Assembly: GCA_018296165.2 (NCBI GenBank)
Contig: JACKQL020000065.1
Span: 62,001-126,000, forward strand
Length of the DNA stretch: 64,000 bases
Direction: 5' to 3'
Source: Termitomyces sp. T153
Lineage: Eukaryota > Basidiomycota > Agaricomycetes > Agaricales > Lyophyllaceae
Shown here: positions 10,320 through 23,288 of the stretch, piece after piece
How positions within the stretch are numbered: position 1 is the stretch's first letter
How the letters are laid out: each line of letters begins with the position of its first letter
Translations under genes and position numbers: made by a program
The notes under the pieces: generated by a model
Databases searched by the model: none
What the model was told of the DNA's origin: nothing
The model's input: only the letters and a program-made list of their open reading frames with translations

Positions 10320-13300
10320 GGAGCATCCTCCACCGAATCCAAAGTTCTAGTTATCCAGATCCCGCAATCCGGGGTCCTCTTCCCACGCTCCAAATCGGAG
10401 ATCCAGATCCACATCAGATCCGCCAGGGGCTAATCCTTGAGGCCACGTCGTCAAGGCTCCGAATCCGTGCGTACCTTCGCAGTATTCTGACTCTGCTTCT
10501 GTAATATTGAATCCGTCTTCTATTAAATTCATCGCTAGCAGGCTAATATATGTTACTCCATGCATGCCTCTGGATCCATGTACACTACCACATTTGACGC
10601 CTACTGAACACAACGTCGCCCGTAGATATCCGCCTTGCCCTCAAAGCATTCATCTCTACCACCATCCAAACCCATCCCATCAGTGGCTGTGGATGGGCGT
10701 CCGCGAGCCTACAAGGCCTGAGGTACGCGAGCCCGCGTGGCTAGTGATCGTATACACATGGGAGAGAAAAAGAGCTTACACTGCACACCTTATCTCCCAT
10801 CTCGCCATCTCAAGAAGCCATCAAGGATCGACAGCCTGACTCGCGATCAGACACGTATATATGTATTGTACATAGCCCTGCGCTCGAGGAAAACCAAATA
10901 CACACACTGCGACTCAAACGCAGCATTCTAACTTCTATTTCTAGCGAATGCACGATCGACAACTGACGACCCGACTCGGAATCCTTGCGTGTCCCGGTCT
11001 GTCCTTTACATGCCATGCTTGCGCCAACCGACACTGGTCCTCTCAAGTTCCGGGCTCCGTACACGGAATACGGAACACACACTGTGTACCTTTGCCCTCG
11101 TCCTCGACGTTGCGACGACTCAGTGACGTCCCCATTCCCAAGTATTCCAGACATTCTCAGAATCCTCAGCCGAGCCAACATCTCTTTTCACCGTTCAACG
11201 TGGGGCCCCGTGGGGATGCATCGCAAGGGACGGATGCAAGACAGCGGACCTACGATAGATGTAGATATGTAGGCCTTATACATACATACATACATAGATG
11301 AGTGCGTGGCATGTGCGCACGTCGTACATATATAAAATGCCCGGTGGCTGTGGGTTTAGTGGGCATCGAGCATCGATGTAGCCCTGAGCGCCCAGGTACA
11401 TGTGAACCTCAGATCCAGGCTGATTGAGAGATTCGTGACTCGGAGTCGGTGCTCGTTTCGTTTCGTTTCGTTTCGTGCGTCGATGGCCATGTGTGATGGA
11501 TGTCGAATCATAACTGGATGCGGAGGATGATGATAAGTCATGATCAAAATTCAAAGTGAGGAGATCTCGCAGACTTTGAAAATTTAAAATTCCGCACCAG
11601 CGCATAATTAAGTTTTATCATATATCTTATCTACGCGCGAATGGATATGGCGCACAATCGGGTCCATCCAACTCCAAGCCCTCGGAAAATCTTTCAATAC
11701 ATACAGCTGCATGACACGTACTTCATACGTGTCAACCACCTCAACTGACCACCCAAATCCGGTATACCAATCTTCGAAAGATCAGTATCAGGAATCATCC
11801 ACTGACCACAATCATATGGTACTGGTACGACAAATCAATAGCCTTCCGACTCGCAATCGCAATCGCAATCGCAATTAAAATAAACCATCAACGACATTAG
11901 TCAGACACCACAATCGAAGCCTAGGCAGAGTAAATCCAAAACATAAACATACCGACGAAATGTCGAAAATTCTGTTATGTTTCAAACATCATCACGCGAG
12001 AGGGGGGGGGGGGACCGACCCCCGTCCACCCTATTCGGCATTGCGCGAACATCCAATCCAGTTGACGAGCCGACTGACACCTCAGAGCCGAGGCCGAGGT
12101 GAAGGGCAGGACGCTGGCGCTGGCGCTGACGCACGTTCGTGGTGTGGTGCCGCCAAGGTTAACAATCTTTTTCTTCGCGGCGCCGCGTCGCCGGGCATCA
12201 ATTGGGTCCGTAGGGAACATGCCGGACCTAGGTTAAGTGTGTCCGTCGTGTGCTTCGACGACGCGGGATTCGCGGATCGCAGTCGCTGCGGGTGGTGATG
12301 AATCGATGAATTCGTGGCCGACCGCTGGTGGCGCCGTTATCCGTTCTCATGATCGAGGTAGACGCTGCATAGAACCTACGGTAGTATATCTGCTTTATCG
12401 ACGAAAACTCAACCTCCTTCAACCCCTTACTTGCCACATTTTTACCCATGAGAGAGTATCGAGTATCCGTGGGACGTCTCGTTCGAAGCACTTGGAAATT
12501 GATGATCGGGCTTCGATTCGGACGGTCACTATGACGCGTCTACGGCCTGGCCTGGCCTAGCCCGTCATCATCCATTCACACGCACACCTAGCTTGCCAAA
12601 TATACCTTGCACCGCCCTAATCCGGTCCGAGGAAGTCCATGCCCAATGCGCAAATGACCAAGTGCTGTGGGCTTCGCGCTTATACATACACAGCAGCATC
12701 CATTATGCGTTCCGTCTCGTACATTCATTCCACTGCGGACATCCCATCCTACTTCGTATGGGTCGCCGTCATGAATCCCGGATTACTTCTCATGGAGCTC
12801 TATTCTAGCCTTCGAGCGTTTCGGTCCGCAATGATTATGAAGTGCATATGCTTCTCGTGCACATGCAATTCATAACAGCCTAATCTTAACCAAGTATCTT
12901 TCGACTTTTATGGGTACTGACAACGTCCGATACCTTCTTCGAGTTTCCAATTCCGCGTTTCTAGTCTGTCCACATGGTCTTATATGTGCAACGCTGCCTC
13001 GCTCTACCGCTCAAGTCGGACAATTCAACTTCATCCAAGCTCACGCGCTCGACGCCGTGTTCCGCAATACCAAAGACGCAAACCCTCATCAACTTCCGCA
13101 TCCTCTCCCGACGCCGATTGACTTCTTCATCCTCTTGCTCTTGATTACCACACATCTCCCTCGTAATCGACGTCCCGTCCCAAGATACACACACCCGTTC
13201 CCCGTCCCTTCCTTAACTCACGTATCCAGATCCCGGCCACGCAACCTCTCAACCTCGAGTATCAGTATTTTCATGTACGTTCAATCGGGCTCCACCATTC

Positions 13301-16300
13301 AAGGCAGTACAGTACCTACACTCTACACCTCGTAATTGCCACCCACTATACGCATATGCCCCCCGGTCACTCGACGTAACCGCTGCTGTCGCGCAATGAT
13401 ACCTGACACCCTTCTCAATCACGCATCACCCGAATAGCATAGCAAAACGGGGTTGTCTATTATACGGTTGCCCTCCAGGGTCAGGTCAACTTTTGGTTGA
13501 GGAGCTGTCAAAGCTCATCGCGACGAGTTGATGGGGTCCCTAGGTTCAGTAACAAGTCACAGATAGCAGTTAATATATATCATTTAATCGTGCATTTCCA
13601 AGCTGGGAACATGAGTATTCTATCAATGAGAAAAATATAACAGATAATTGTGATTGTGGGAATTCTGGCCATGGGAGGGTCATGGATCCTCTGGATTCGT
13701 GATAAATCTCTCAAACACTCTTTGTGGCTACGTTCTCCAGATGCTGACCCTTGAGGCCATTCTGATCATCTCCTGTCCGCGAATTTTGTTCAGCTGCAGC
13801 GTCCAATCTCTTGGTTTCCCGACGGTCGATTCTCAGATGTATTTTAACATTCACCGAGATTCTTGACCGACCTTCTGTCATTTCACATTCATTGATTGAG
13901 TCCAGAGAAAAAAACTTGCTTCATGTTTTTCTGCCTATTCATCTCACTGCAACATGTTGGGATTCGCTACGAGCAATGGCTTCGAACTTGGCGTGTCGCT
14001 CGAATCATCTTTCAGAGAAACTAGCTTTCACTTTTAACTCCCTCGAAAACACTTGATATTGGTTGGTATGTCTGAGAGTTCCCACTCAGCCGGGACTCGG
14101 GCGGGTAACAAACGATTATGAGAAATTCACCGCTGTGGTCTACAAAATTCCGATTTTCGAAAGGGAGCATCCGTGAGGGAGGAAATTGTTTCAAGGAAGC
14201 AATATTGGTTGTGAGCCATACTTCAAGCTTCAAGCCTTTGAAGACAAGTTTTAAGATCGGTTTCCGGTGGTTTGCCATCAAATTATGGCCGATACTTCAG
14301 CTGTGCCTTTCTAGATAAACTGTGCCCGTAGCGCATGAATGATGTTGTTTGAGGTATATATGTAAATACCAGGCACTGAGAAAGAGACCAAAACTAAAAG
14401 TTACTGCGCATGCAAACATTGTTCCCATCTTGTTCCATGGCACTCAATCGTCCGATGAATCAAAAAAAGTCGCCAAAGGAAATCGTTGGCGAGCACCTAG
14501 GATCGAATTCACACGGATCGCATTGCTACTTGGCTTGAAGTCAGAATCGACAACCACACAAACAGCAGGATATAGGTGCCTTCAAGAATGCGAACCATTC
14601 AAGGTCACTTCTTCAAGTTCTTGTTAACTTCATCTTGACCATGTGCTAGAGTACGCAGCAACGCCAAATGTGATGTTATTTTTTCTCTCAGGTGCTGCGC
14701 AGATCATGTCCTGCCGGAAGAGGAGGAGGAGTTGCATAAAAAGACACATCCTTTCATTTTATAGTGACAATAAACTCATATTTGTTCCAACGCGGATGAA
14801 TGTCAAAAGTTTACATAATAGAAACATACCACTCAAGGTGAGTGACTGTCAGAGCCCAGGCAAATTTGATCAATATAACCTCTACATATTACATAGCGGT
14901 ACTCGTCACACTATGACGATATCGAAAGTAACAGGGTACCAAAGCCCCCAGTCACCTCTTAGAATGGATGATCCGCCTGTCTTTGAACACTTCTTCCGGT
15001 CAAAAGTTGACCTGGCCCTGGAGGGCAACCGTAAATGGGGAAAAAATCGAAGGAGCGAACCCGTACATTCTTCTTCTCCCGCCGAAACGTTCCTCCTCCT
15101 CGGACCGTGATTGCGTCCTTGTCCGTATATCAGAGTTATCCACGACTCACGATCCTTCAGACGCCTAGACCTGAATTCGAATCCGAACACAAAGCTTAGC
15201 TTAGCTTAGCTTAGCTTAAACAGCCCTCCCTCTCCAAAATTTTAAATGCACCCCAAGAAGACTTGGTTTGTTTCACGCTCAAAATCCCAAACGCCACCCC
15301 ATCAAGACCCCAAGACTTCAATAACTCCTACTCCTACTCCTACTCCTACTCGAGATATATCGTCGCTACGCCTATCCATCTCTCCTGAACCCTGTCCCCC
15401 TTTTGCTATATGCGCTAGGATTCTTGTATTGCTACGTATGGCAACTCATGGACAGGGCGCAGCTGATTTCTTTGATGGCTCGTGTAGGTATTGTTGCTAT
15501 TTTTGTATTGGGGCGAAGCCGGAAGGTACTATTTTTAGGTAGGCTGATTACTTACTATTTAGGAAGAGGTATATTTAGATTGGGCTGGTGCTTGTGAAGG
15601 AGGTTGGGAAGGCTTCGGGAGTGATTGAGGTGTTAGGTGATTAGCCTCAGACTGGGGCAGGGATAGGGATAGTTTGCTCGTATTTTATTTGGTTCTTGTC
15701 TCCTGTCTCGGAGGATTTTTTTTTTTTGGTTTAGTGGATTCATTTGGTTCATTGTGTTGCTTTGGAAATAGGTAACAGTAAGACGTGTACGTGGGGGGGG
15801 GGGGTACCGATGAGTCAATGAAATGCATGGATTAGAATAAAGTATAGAAGAGACGGCATTTCGCCGATTAAGAATACCGTCGTACTTCGAATTCCCACCC
15901 TAGTGGTATGCCGCTATCGAAGATAAGCTTGGGGCGCCCAGCGTGCATGTGTAAGGTCACAATCTGCTCGATGCCACGATAGTCGGCGGTGGAGCACTCG
16001 TAAATGACACTTCAACATTCCACGGCTGATGCGCTAATGGTTTCAACCCATGATATAGTTAGAAGTCCAAGAATTGATTGACCCACTCTGTAGTACTTAT
16101 ATTATCTAATCAGATATACATACCTCTTTCAAGAAAAAAACTCTTGGTGGTTAGTAAGACTCCATGGTCCCTCCTGCGTCTCCCAAAATCATAAGAACAT
16201 GAATGCTCGAGGGTAGATATGGTGCTAAAGTGCGCAGATATTCTTGCCAACCGTGTCGTTGATGTACCTACTGTATTTTCGATACAGCTCAAGTCCGTGT

Positions 16301-16831
16301 CCTTAGTGAGAAGATCATGTAAGTGTGATCGCAGTCTGACCCCATGCAACGATTTGTTCTGCACAGTCCTGCACAGTCGCAATTTATCCAAAGAGTGTTA
16401 TGTCGATGGCTATGATTGACCCATGGTGTGAGTACCCTATGATATCCCATCCCATCTTCGCGCCACGATAAGAGCAATGGAATCAGTTGCTCATAATGAG
16501 AAAAGATGACTAGCCACTTACGCGATCGATTTGTCAGCAGAGGTCACGTGAAACGCGACAAGTGGGATTTCGAAGTGTTATCCGGACCTACTGTAATTGC
16601 GTGTTTTCGAAGGGATAAAAGGCCTCCTAGAGCCCTCAAACAGCAGGTCTGGCGCTCCGAAACTTTTTGTCGCGAATCTTACATTTGAGACTCGCTAGTC
16701 CACCACAAAGGGCTACAACAAGACTTTTGCAAGTTAGAAAATTCTAATATTTGTCTTCTTTTAAACCTTACTGACGTGCTTGGTAATATAACAAGATCAC
16801 CAGGTCTTTTTCGAATACCACCACTTCCAAC
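10320..16831. other. Intergenic region, no supported gene
   Basis: Only short frames without motifs are visible over 6.5 kb. Simple repeats include GTTTC units at about 11455-11477, an 11-base G run near 12003, TTAGC pentamers at about 15194-15217, CCTACT units near 15330-15350 and a G run near 15794. A minus-strand frame at 12961-13194 has a charged, protein-like composition but no start, partner exon or motif, so I do not call it. Confidence 0.5.
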
Positions 16832-18620
16832 ATGCCCCCCATTTATGATAAACCTACTGTTGAAAAATACGACTATGTCCTCATCGGAGGAGGTAGCGGT
16901 GGATCTGCCTCTTCCGTATGATTACAATCAGTAGTTCTTTGTCAAGTTGTTGACATCACTCTTTACAGCGCCGAGCTGCGTCATACGGGAAGAAAGTGGC
17001 TGTAGTAGAGGTCGATCCATACCTCGGTGGAACCTGCGTGAATGTTGGTATGTAGTCTCGTTGATGTAACTTATTGTCACTTTCTAAATGCAGGCCCTCA
17101 GGATGTGTACCGAAGAAGGTTAATGGACCACGCCTGTGTTATAAATGGTTATAAAGCTGACTCTACCCCTTCTAGATCATGTGGCATGCTGCCGATTTGC
17201 AAGACAAGTTAGCGCATCACGCCTCGGGTTACAAGTTCAAAGGTCTCGCTGCTCCCAAATTCGACTGGGCCGCATTCAAGCCTCAGCGCGACGCGTATAT
17301 CAAAAAACTAAACGATATCTACGCGAACAATTTTGACAAAGAGGGTGTCGAGTACCATCATGGCCGCGGACGCCTCACATCCGCTAACACCGTTGAAGTC
17401 ACGCGTCCCGATGGACAGAAATACACCTTACACGCCGACCATATAACCGTCACCGTCGGTGGTACGCCTACCGTTCCTTCTGATGACCAAATTCCCGGAG
17501 CATCCCTTGGAATCGATTCAGACGGATTCTTCGAGCTTGAGGAGCAGCCAAGACGTGTAGCAGTCGTCGGGGCTGGATACATTGCTGTGGAACTTGCGGG
17601 CATTTTTCATACACTTGGATCAGAGACTCATCTTATCATCCGTGGCGAAACTGTATTGCGCACATTCGATCAGACCCTCCAGGAGACTCTGACACCCTGG
17701 ATGGAGAAGACTGGAGTCAAGATTCACAAGCAGAGCAATGTCATGAAAGTTGAAGGCGAGAAGGGAAAGCCCTTGACTGTCTTCACTGATAAGGGCGAGA
17801 AAATCGAAGTCGACACTGTTTTGTGGGCTATCGGACGCCATGCGCTTACCAAGGACTTGGGTTTGGAAGAAGTCGGCGTCAAAGTGAACGAGAAGGGTGA
17901 CATCGTTGTGGACGAATACCAGAATACCTCGGTTAAGGGCATCTACGCCATCGGCGACGTCCAGGGAAAAGCTCTCTTGACTCCTGTTGCTATCGCCGCG
18001 GGACGTAGACTGTCCAACCGCCTCTTCGGACCGGAAAAGTACAAGAGCGACAAGCTTGATTATGAGAATATTCCAACAGTCGTTTTCTCGTAAGTCGCTT
18101 CTCTGAGCACAGAACTGGAATCTTATTCGTGTCAGACATCCTACCATCGGTACCGTTGGTCTCACTGAGAAGCAAGCCCGAGAGAAATACGGTGACGCTG
18201 TTAAGATCTGTAAATATTTCCATCAGATGCCCCATGCTATCCATACATACTCACGGCTGCTTCTAGATAAATCTTCCTTCCGGGCTCTCTATTTCTCTAT
18301 GATTGATGACGAGCACAAGGAGCCAACTGTCTACAAGCTTATCGTTGTAGGACCAGAGGAGCGTGTTGTTGGTGTTCACATCATTGGTCTTGGTAGTGAT
18401 GAGGTCATGCAAGGCTTTGGCGTGGCCGTCAAGATGGGAGGTAAGTTGCCTCGTTCTGTGGTGTTACGCACTCCTTCACGCGGTACATCTTATAGCTACC
18501 AAGAATGATCTGGATGACACCGTCGCCATCCATCCCACTTCTGCTGAAGGTAAGCTTAATTGTGAAATCTTGCGAGCGCAAAGGCTAATGACATGTGCAG
18601 AACTTGTTACACTTCGTTAA
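16832..18620 (+). CDS. GLR1: Glutathione reductase
   Basis: NADPH-dependent flavoprotein that reduces glutathione disulfide to GSH. Eight exons read by eye: 16832-16915, 16969-17047, 17102-17118, 17176-18089, 18136-18209, 18267-18440, 18496-18549 and 18601-18620, giving 471 aa (yeast Glr1 is about 480). The FAD-binding Rossmann start is YDYVLIGGGSGGSASS. The redox-active pair GGTCVNVGCVPKK has Cys51 and Cys56. The NADPH domain has VVGAGYIAVELAG, then the second FAD motif GIYAIGDVQGKALLTPVA. The dimerisation domain ends with HPTSAEE, whose His (about 460) is the catalytic base. The class distinction from thioredoxin or dihydrolipoamide reductase rests on the N-terminal position and spacing of the CxxxxC motif and on the HPTS-type tail. 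The second active-site Cys lies on a 17-nt exon. The start is the first ATG in frame with the FAD motif. Confidence 0.95.
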
Positions 18621-19690
18621 ACCATGTACTATGAGGTGCATACATTATAAATACAGTGTATTTCTTACAAAGATCGATAAATCGTGAAGAATCTACGATT
18701 CGAATCTGTCATAAGTGCTGTGGAGAGACTTGTCGAAGGCGCCAAGAGCCCAAGATATAGGTAGAACTGGGACCCCAGTCGCTGCCCAGGCTGTGCAAAA
18801 TTCGATATGGAAGATCCGTCTTCGAGTTCTTGAAAATTTGGAATTAGGTGATCACACCACATATCCCTTGGCGCGGACTTGGCATATGACTCGTGCTCCA
18901 CGTCGAGATAGACATTTCGCAACCTTGGGGATCGAGAAAGTCCGCATCTCATGGCTATGTCCAATTCTTTATTGAGAGTTACTTATGTACGTTCGAAGTC
19001 ATGTAAGCCGTTTCCTCAGTACTCTAGTCTTGAGAAGGTGTGAAGGCGATGATCAGAATGGCCAATGTCAATTATAGCCATGTTCTTCGACGAAGAGCGA
19101 AAATCCCGCAGATACATAACACAAGTACAATGGGCACGAGAGAGGGAAGTGACGACATACAGAAGCTAAGATATGGGGCTGTGCATTAATGATCGTCTGA
19201 TAAAGCATTGAAGGAGATGAAGAAACTGTCGAGATCTAATCGACCCATGATCCGGAAAGAATATACGTTATCTTCGGGATCAATATGTACTACGTAGTGG
19301 AAAGCTCATCTGCGGAATGACAAGTCAACAGTATACAGAATCATTCTATGGTATGGAGTGATATTTCGGCGGAATATGGCTGTCTATTGGTTCGGAGTCT
19401 AGAATTCGCGTACGTTGAATGAATGAATGAATGAGTTCAGTTTATTCCGCCGACAAGCCACAATGCTGGGCTAAGAGGCGGGGGTAAAGTAGGAAAGTAC
19501 TCTACACCGATAATGTAACTATGTGTCCATTGTGCCTAAGGCGGTTCTCGTTTTCCGTATTTTTGTGTATTGGAACTTCCCTCGCAGAATTTAAGGTGGC
19601 GTGAGTAGGCAAGGTTACGTCGCGAACTTTCGTCAGTAAGGGTACGCGTACGTTGAATAGATGAAAATGTCGACGTCAGTAGCAGCATTA
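18621..19690. other. Intergenic region between convergent genes
   Basis: About 1.07 kb between the 3' ends of the glutathione reductase (+) and PI-PLC (-) genes. I see no coding frame with motifs. A short run of GAAT units (about 19415-19432) is the only repeat noted. Confidence 0.6.
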
Positions 19691-21292
19691 CTACCAGCCT
19701 TCTTCTCCCTTGCGCCTTCCGCGGTAGTTACACTCCACCAACAATGGGGTAAGAGCGGAGCCTGGTTCATCATAGAAATCTAAAAGAACCCAACCACGTA
19801 TACGACGGCTTCCAGAAACATGTTTCTCGTTGAGAACAGATCCTGGAGCATGAATTTCTGAGTTCCCAACGAGATTGTTCAGAAGCCACTGAACAAATCT
19901 ACTATTGATCCCTTCTATCCCAAGGCTCATTTTGGGCCATCCGAGGCCTTTAGCGATAACAGGAGGAAGAGCAAGAGGAAAAGAGGCAGCCGAAAAGAAT
20001 GAAATGGAAAGTGTAGGCATAGGTGATTCGCTGGGCGGACCCATCAAGATCTCGGACGCGAGAGTAAACTTCTCTGGGATTTCAAGGAAGGATTGCAAAA
20101 GGTACCTATTAAGAAATTACGAACTTGACTTCTTGACTCATGACAGGTATAGACGTACCAGTCATGCGTTCTTACGAGAGTATTTTTACACTCCCAGGTG
20201 AAGCCAGACTTCTTACTATTGGGCCAGCTTAAAGGATGAATCCCTAAACCTTCCAAACCGCCCTCCCATCCTTCGCCATTTCCTCCGAAACGGCTGAACA
20301 TTACGGCCTTTCCTCTAACCTCGCCAAGAGTTGGTATGCGGTTCTCTAGATACCACATTTCTCTCCCTCCCGGACCATTAGATATCTCTTGCTGAACCAG
20401 ACGAGAGAATTCAAGATAAGAGTTTTTCATGAAGTCCTCCTGCTTAATTGACACGACAATCGTTTCACGACACGTAGATGAACTTGTAAGAAAATTGTGA
20501 ACTATAGATAGAATTTCCTGAAATGAAGTGCGTTGTGGGTATATGCCATGGTATGCGATGAGCTTCGAGTTAATGATCGACAGCCGAACATCTAAAATCC
20601 GAATTCCTGAACGAAGTTGGATATCAAGGGGCGTTGAAAGTTCCTGACATTGAGAAATGGGCCATCCATACAAAGCCATGCTTTATAAATGCATTTGAGG
20701 TGGTTCCGCAGATGCTGCAGCAAGGTGTACATACGTATCATGTGTTCCTAGAGAAACATATTTCAATGTTTAAAGCAGCTTTTAATAGATTAATATATGA
20801 TTCCTAACCTGGGAGACAGAGAGATGACAACGGCAATGTGTCGGGCATGTCTGACAGGAATGACGATAAATCTCGTCGAGGCATTATGTATAGTCTACAG
20901 CACGTCTTTGTAGCCTACGAAAAGCTTAGTCCGTTGTGAAGAATAAAGTCAAAAATTTCACCAACTCTGCTCAGGTATATTCTCCATCGACATCCTTCAT
21001 GTAGCGGTATCATGCGCCAATGTGCATTCCAAGCCAATGATAACTCAATGACGACTTGATCAGGCCTCACAAGCCATTCCTTGGACGCAGAAGGGTTATC
21101 CTCTGAGCTCAAAGAATTGGTACTGGGTAACAAGGTGACAGATTTACAACCATTCGGCAAGTCAACAATCAATGAAGGACATGAAGAACTGAGAAGTGCG
21201 ATTTCCAAGTCAGAGTTAAAGCTCCCGCTATGCTTGTCGTTCAAATGGCAGGAGATAGCTTCCTGGGTCAAGTTTAGGAGTACCAGACGCAT
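19691..21292 (-). CDS. PI-PLC X-domain phospholipase (bacterial type)
   Basis: Predicted phosphatidylinositol-specific phospholipase C-like enzyme cleaving the inositol-phosphate head group. Exons on the minus strand: 21292-20966, 20914-20809, 20747-20735 (13 nt), 20680-20159 and 20105-19691, totalling 460 aa. The first ~135 residues are a family-specific N-terminal region without a named domain. The X domain begins at LCLPGTHDT, where His147 corresponds to the general base. GIRILDVRL (Asp179) and AYHGIY (His193, the second catalytic His) follow. LVRTHDWYLL is continuous across the last intron. The C-terminus is Ser/Pro-rich then LDFYDEPG, as in other X-domain proteins. No Y or C2 domain is present, so this is the single-domain bacterial-type class, not eukaryotic PLC-delta. 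The donor of intron 1 (GTTGGT) is weak but is the only choice that keeps frame. It is divergent from LIS1 with a 177-bp spacer. Confidence 0.85.
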
Positions 21293-21469
21293 AGTGAGTG
21301 AGTGGACTGATGAGAGAAGTGAAGTAAAGTCTATTCCTGGTCTATGGTCCGAGTCGTCGTGGCAAGGTCACCAGAGCTCGTCGCGCGACACGTGAACATG
21401 ACGTGAACGGTGGCCCCTGATTTGACATTCACTCAACCACCACAACATATTTTGGTTCCGCCTCGATAG
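21293..21469. promoter_or_regulatory. Short bidirectional promoter, PI-PLC / LIS1
   Basis: Only 177 bp separate the two start codons. The spacer contains two direct copies of ACGTGAAC (21390-21397 and 21401-21408), 11 bp apart or about one helical turn; the first overlaps a palindromic CACGTG core. No clear TATA box is seen on either strand. A shared control region is inferred from geometry. Confidence 0.5.
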
Positions 21470-23288
21470 ATGGCTGCCCACCTGTCAGAACGCCAAAAGA
21501 ACGATCTGTGAGTTTAAGTACACGTACATACCTTCTTGATCTGATTTCATGAATTAGCCATAAATCCATCCTTGATTATCTATACACTGCTGGTTTCTCG
21601 CAGACGTGCGACTCGCTGCGGCAAGAGGTGCCTGACTTGGTACGTATTGCTTGAATCACATTTTCTCTTATTGGTGCTCATTTGTTCCTCTGAGGCTGAC
21701 TTTGTACCAGATCCTACGTCACCAACCAGTGGTCTGTTGGTTAAGAAATGGACGAGTGTTATCCGTATGCAGAGGAAGGTAACGTCGCGTTTCATGGCGT
21801 TTATGCACTCTGCTGTTCTCATGAGATGTGCAGATTCTAGAGCTTGAATCGCGTCTCTCAGCTGCTCAAGAAGAGCTGGGCTCACTCTCGATCAATGGTG
21901 CTAAACGGACCAACAAGGATTGGCTACCGACGGATTCGCCAAAACGAAACCTTACTGGACATCGAGATAAGATTAATGCAGTCAGCTTCCATCCTCATTA
22001 CTCAGTTTTGGCTTCGGCTTCTGTCGATGCCACTGTAAAGATCTGGGACTGGGAAACGGGTGAACAGGAGAAGACCTTGAAGGGGCACACGAAGTCTGTC
22101 ACTGACTGTGATTTCAATTCGGATGGCAAGATGCTGGGTACGTCCTCTTGTTGACAAACTAGTCGCGTACCGACTTATATCTCTAAAGCGACCTGTTCGC
22201 ATGACCTTTTTATCAAGCTATGGAACGTTCTTGAGGATTACACAAATTTTGCCACCCTGCGCGGCCATGAACATTCGATATCATCGGTGCGATTCATTCC
22301 AGGAAACACCCGTCTTGCCTCGTCAAGTCGAGATCAATCTGTGAGGATTTGGGATGTTCAGACCAGGTATGCTTATTTGGTTGACAATTTCCATGTGTCT
22401 TTTGATTTGAGTATATTATTCCAGTCACTGTATCAAAGTTATAAAGGCGCACGATGACTGGATTCGTTGCGCGAATCCAAGCGTAGACGGGCGTCTACTT
22501 TTGACGTGCTCTGATGACCATGTAGGTCTGAGTTGTCATCTTTGGTTGCCACGCAATCCAAACACGCTTTTTAGACTGCTCGTATAACAGAGATCGAATC
22601 AGGAATGATGAAGGTGGAAATGCGCGGTCACGATAATCGTGTGGAGAGTGCTATCTTTGTCCCGGCAGCTTCGATTCCTGCAGTTCGAGAACTTGTCGCA
22701 CAGGTAGTCTAAACACGCTGTCTACCAGAATGAGCTCATATCTTCTTAGCCGGCATCCGCTGTTTCCGCAAAAGTGGACTCACTTGCCGTATCGTTTGTC
22801 ATGACGGCTTCGCGTGATAAAACAATAAAGCTCTGGGATTCTATACGAGGCCTTTGCTTATGGACCTTCGTGAGTTGCTTATCGCAATGTTATTATCATC
22901 CCATTGACATCTGCAGGTGGGACACGATGGGTGGGTGCAAGCCTTGGCTTTCCATCCAGCAGGTAAACATATGCTATCTGTCGGAGACGACCATACCATG
23001 CGTATTTGGGACCTTAGGACGGGACGATGTGCTAAGAAAGGTATGAGCGAGCACACCACTCGATATTCTGTGCTGACGATATGGTCCAGTTGAGGCTCAC
23101 AAGCCTTTCACGCAATGTCTTTCTTGGGGTCCTGCGCCTGTCATAGATGGAAAATCCGACGACTGCGAGAGGTCCGTCAACGTGATTGCTACTGGAGGTA
23201 CAGACCAGGTAAAGTTTCTTTTAATGGTGTATTCTTCGGTTTTCGTGCTAACTACGGCCTTCAGCTTGTTAAGATTTGGTGCCCTTAA
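21470..23288 (+). CDS. nudF: LIS1/NUDF/PAC1 nuclear distribution protein
   Basis: WD40 regulator of cytoplasmic dynein needed for nuclear migration along microtubules. Eleven exons: 21470-21507, 21558-21639, 21695-21778, 21834-22137, 22189-22366, 22425-22521, 22575-22703, 22750-22869, 22917-23040, 23090-23208 and 23265-23288, giving 432 aa, the usual family length. An N-terminal LisH motif ([14 protein letters not shown]) mediates dimerisation. [18 protein letters not shown] leads into a short coiled coil, and seven WD repeats follow. Recognisable repeats include [98 protein letters not shown] and the terminal LVKIWCP. Every splice keeps frame and family sequence. Placement of exon 3 at the GAG|GCTGAC acceptor is preferred because it keeps the segment before GLLVKKW in frame. 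Confidence 0.96.

Noticed and set aside
12910..13335. Overlapping plus and minus frames of 141 and 77 codons
   Set aside because: Neither has motifs. The minus frame looks slightly more like protein but has no start or neighbouring exon.
15194..15217. TTAGC pentamers as a telomeric or subtelomeric repeat
   Set aside because: Only five units, not the TTAGGG repeat, and internal to a gene-bearing contig.
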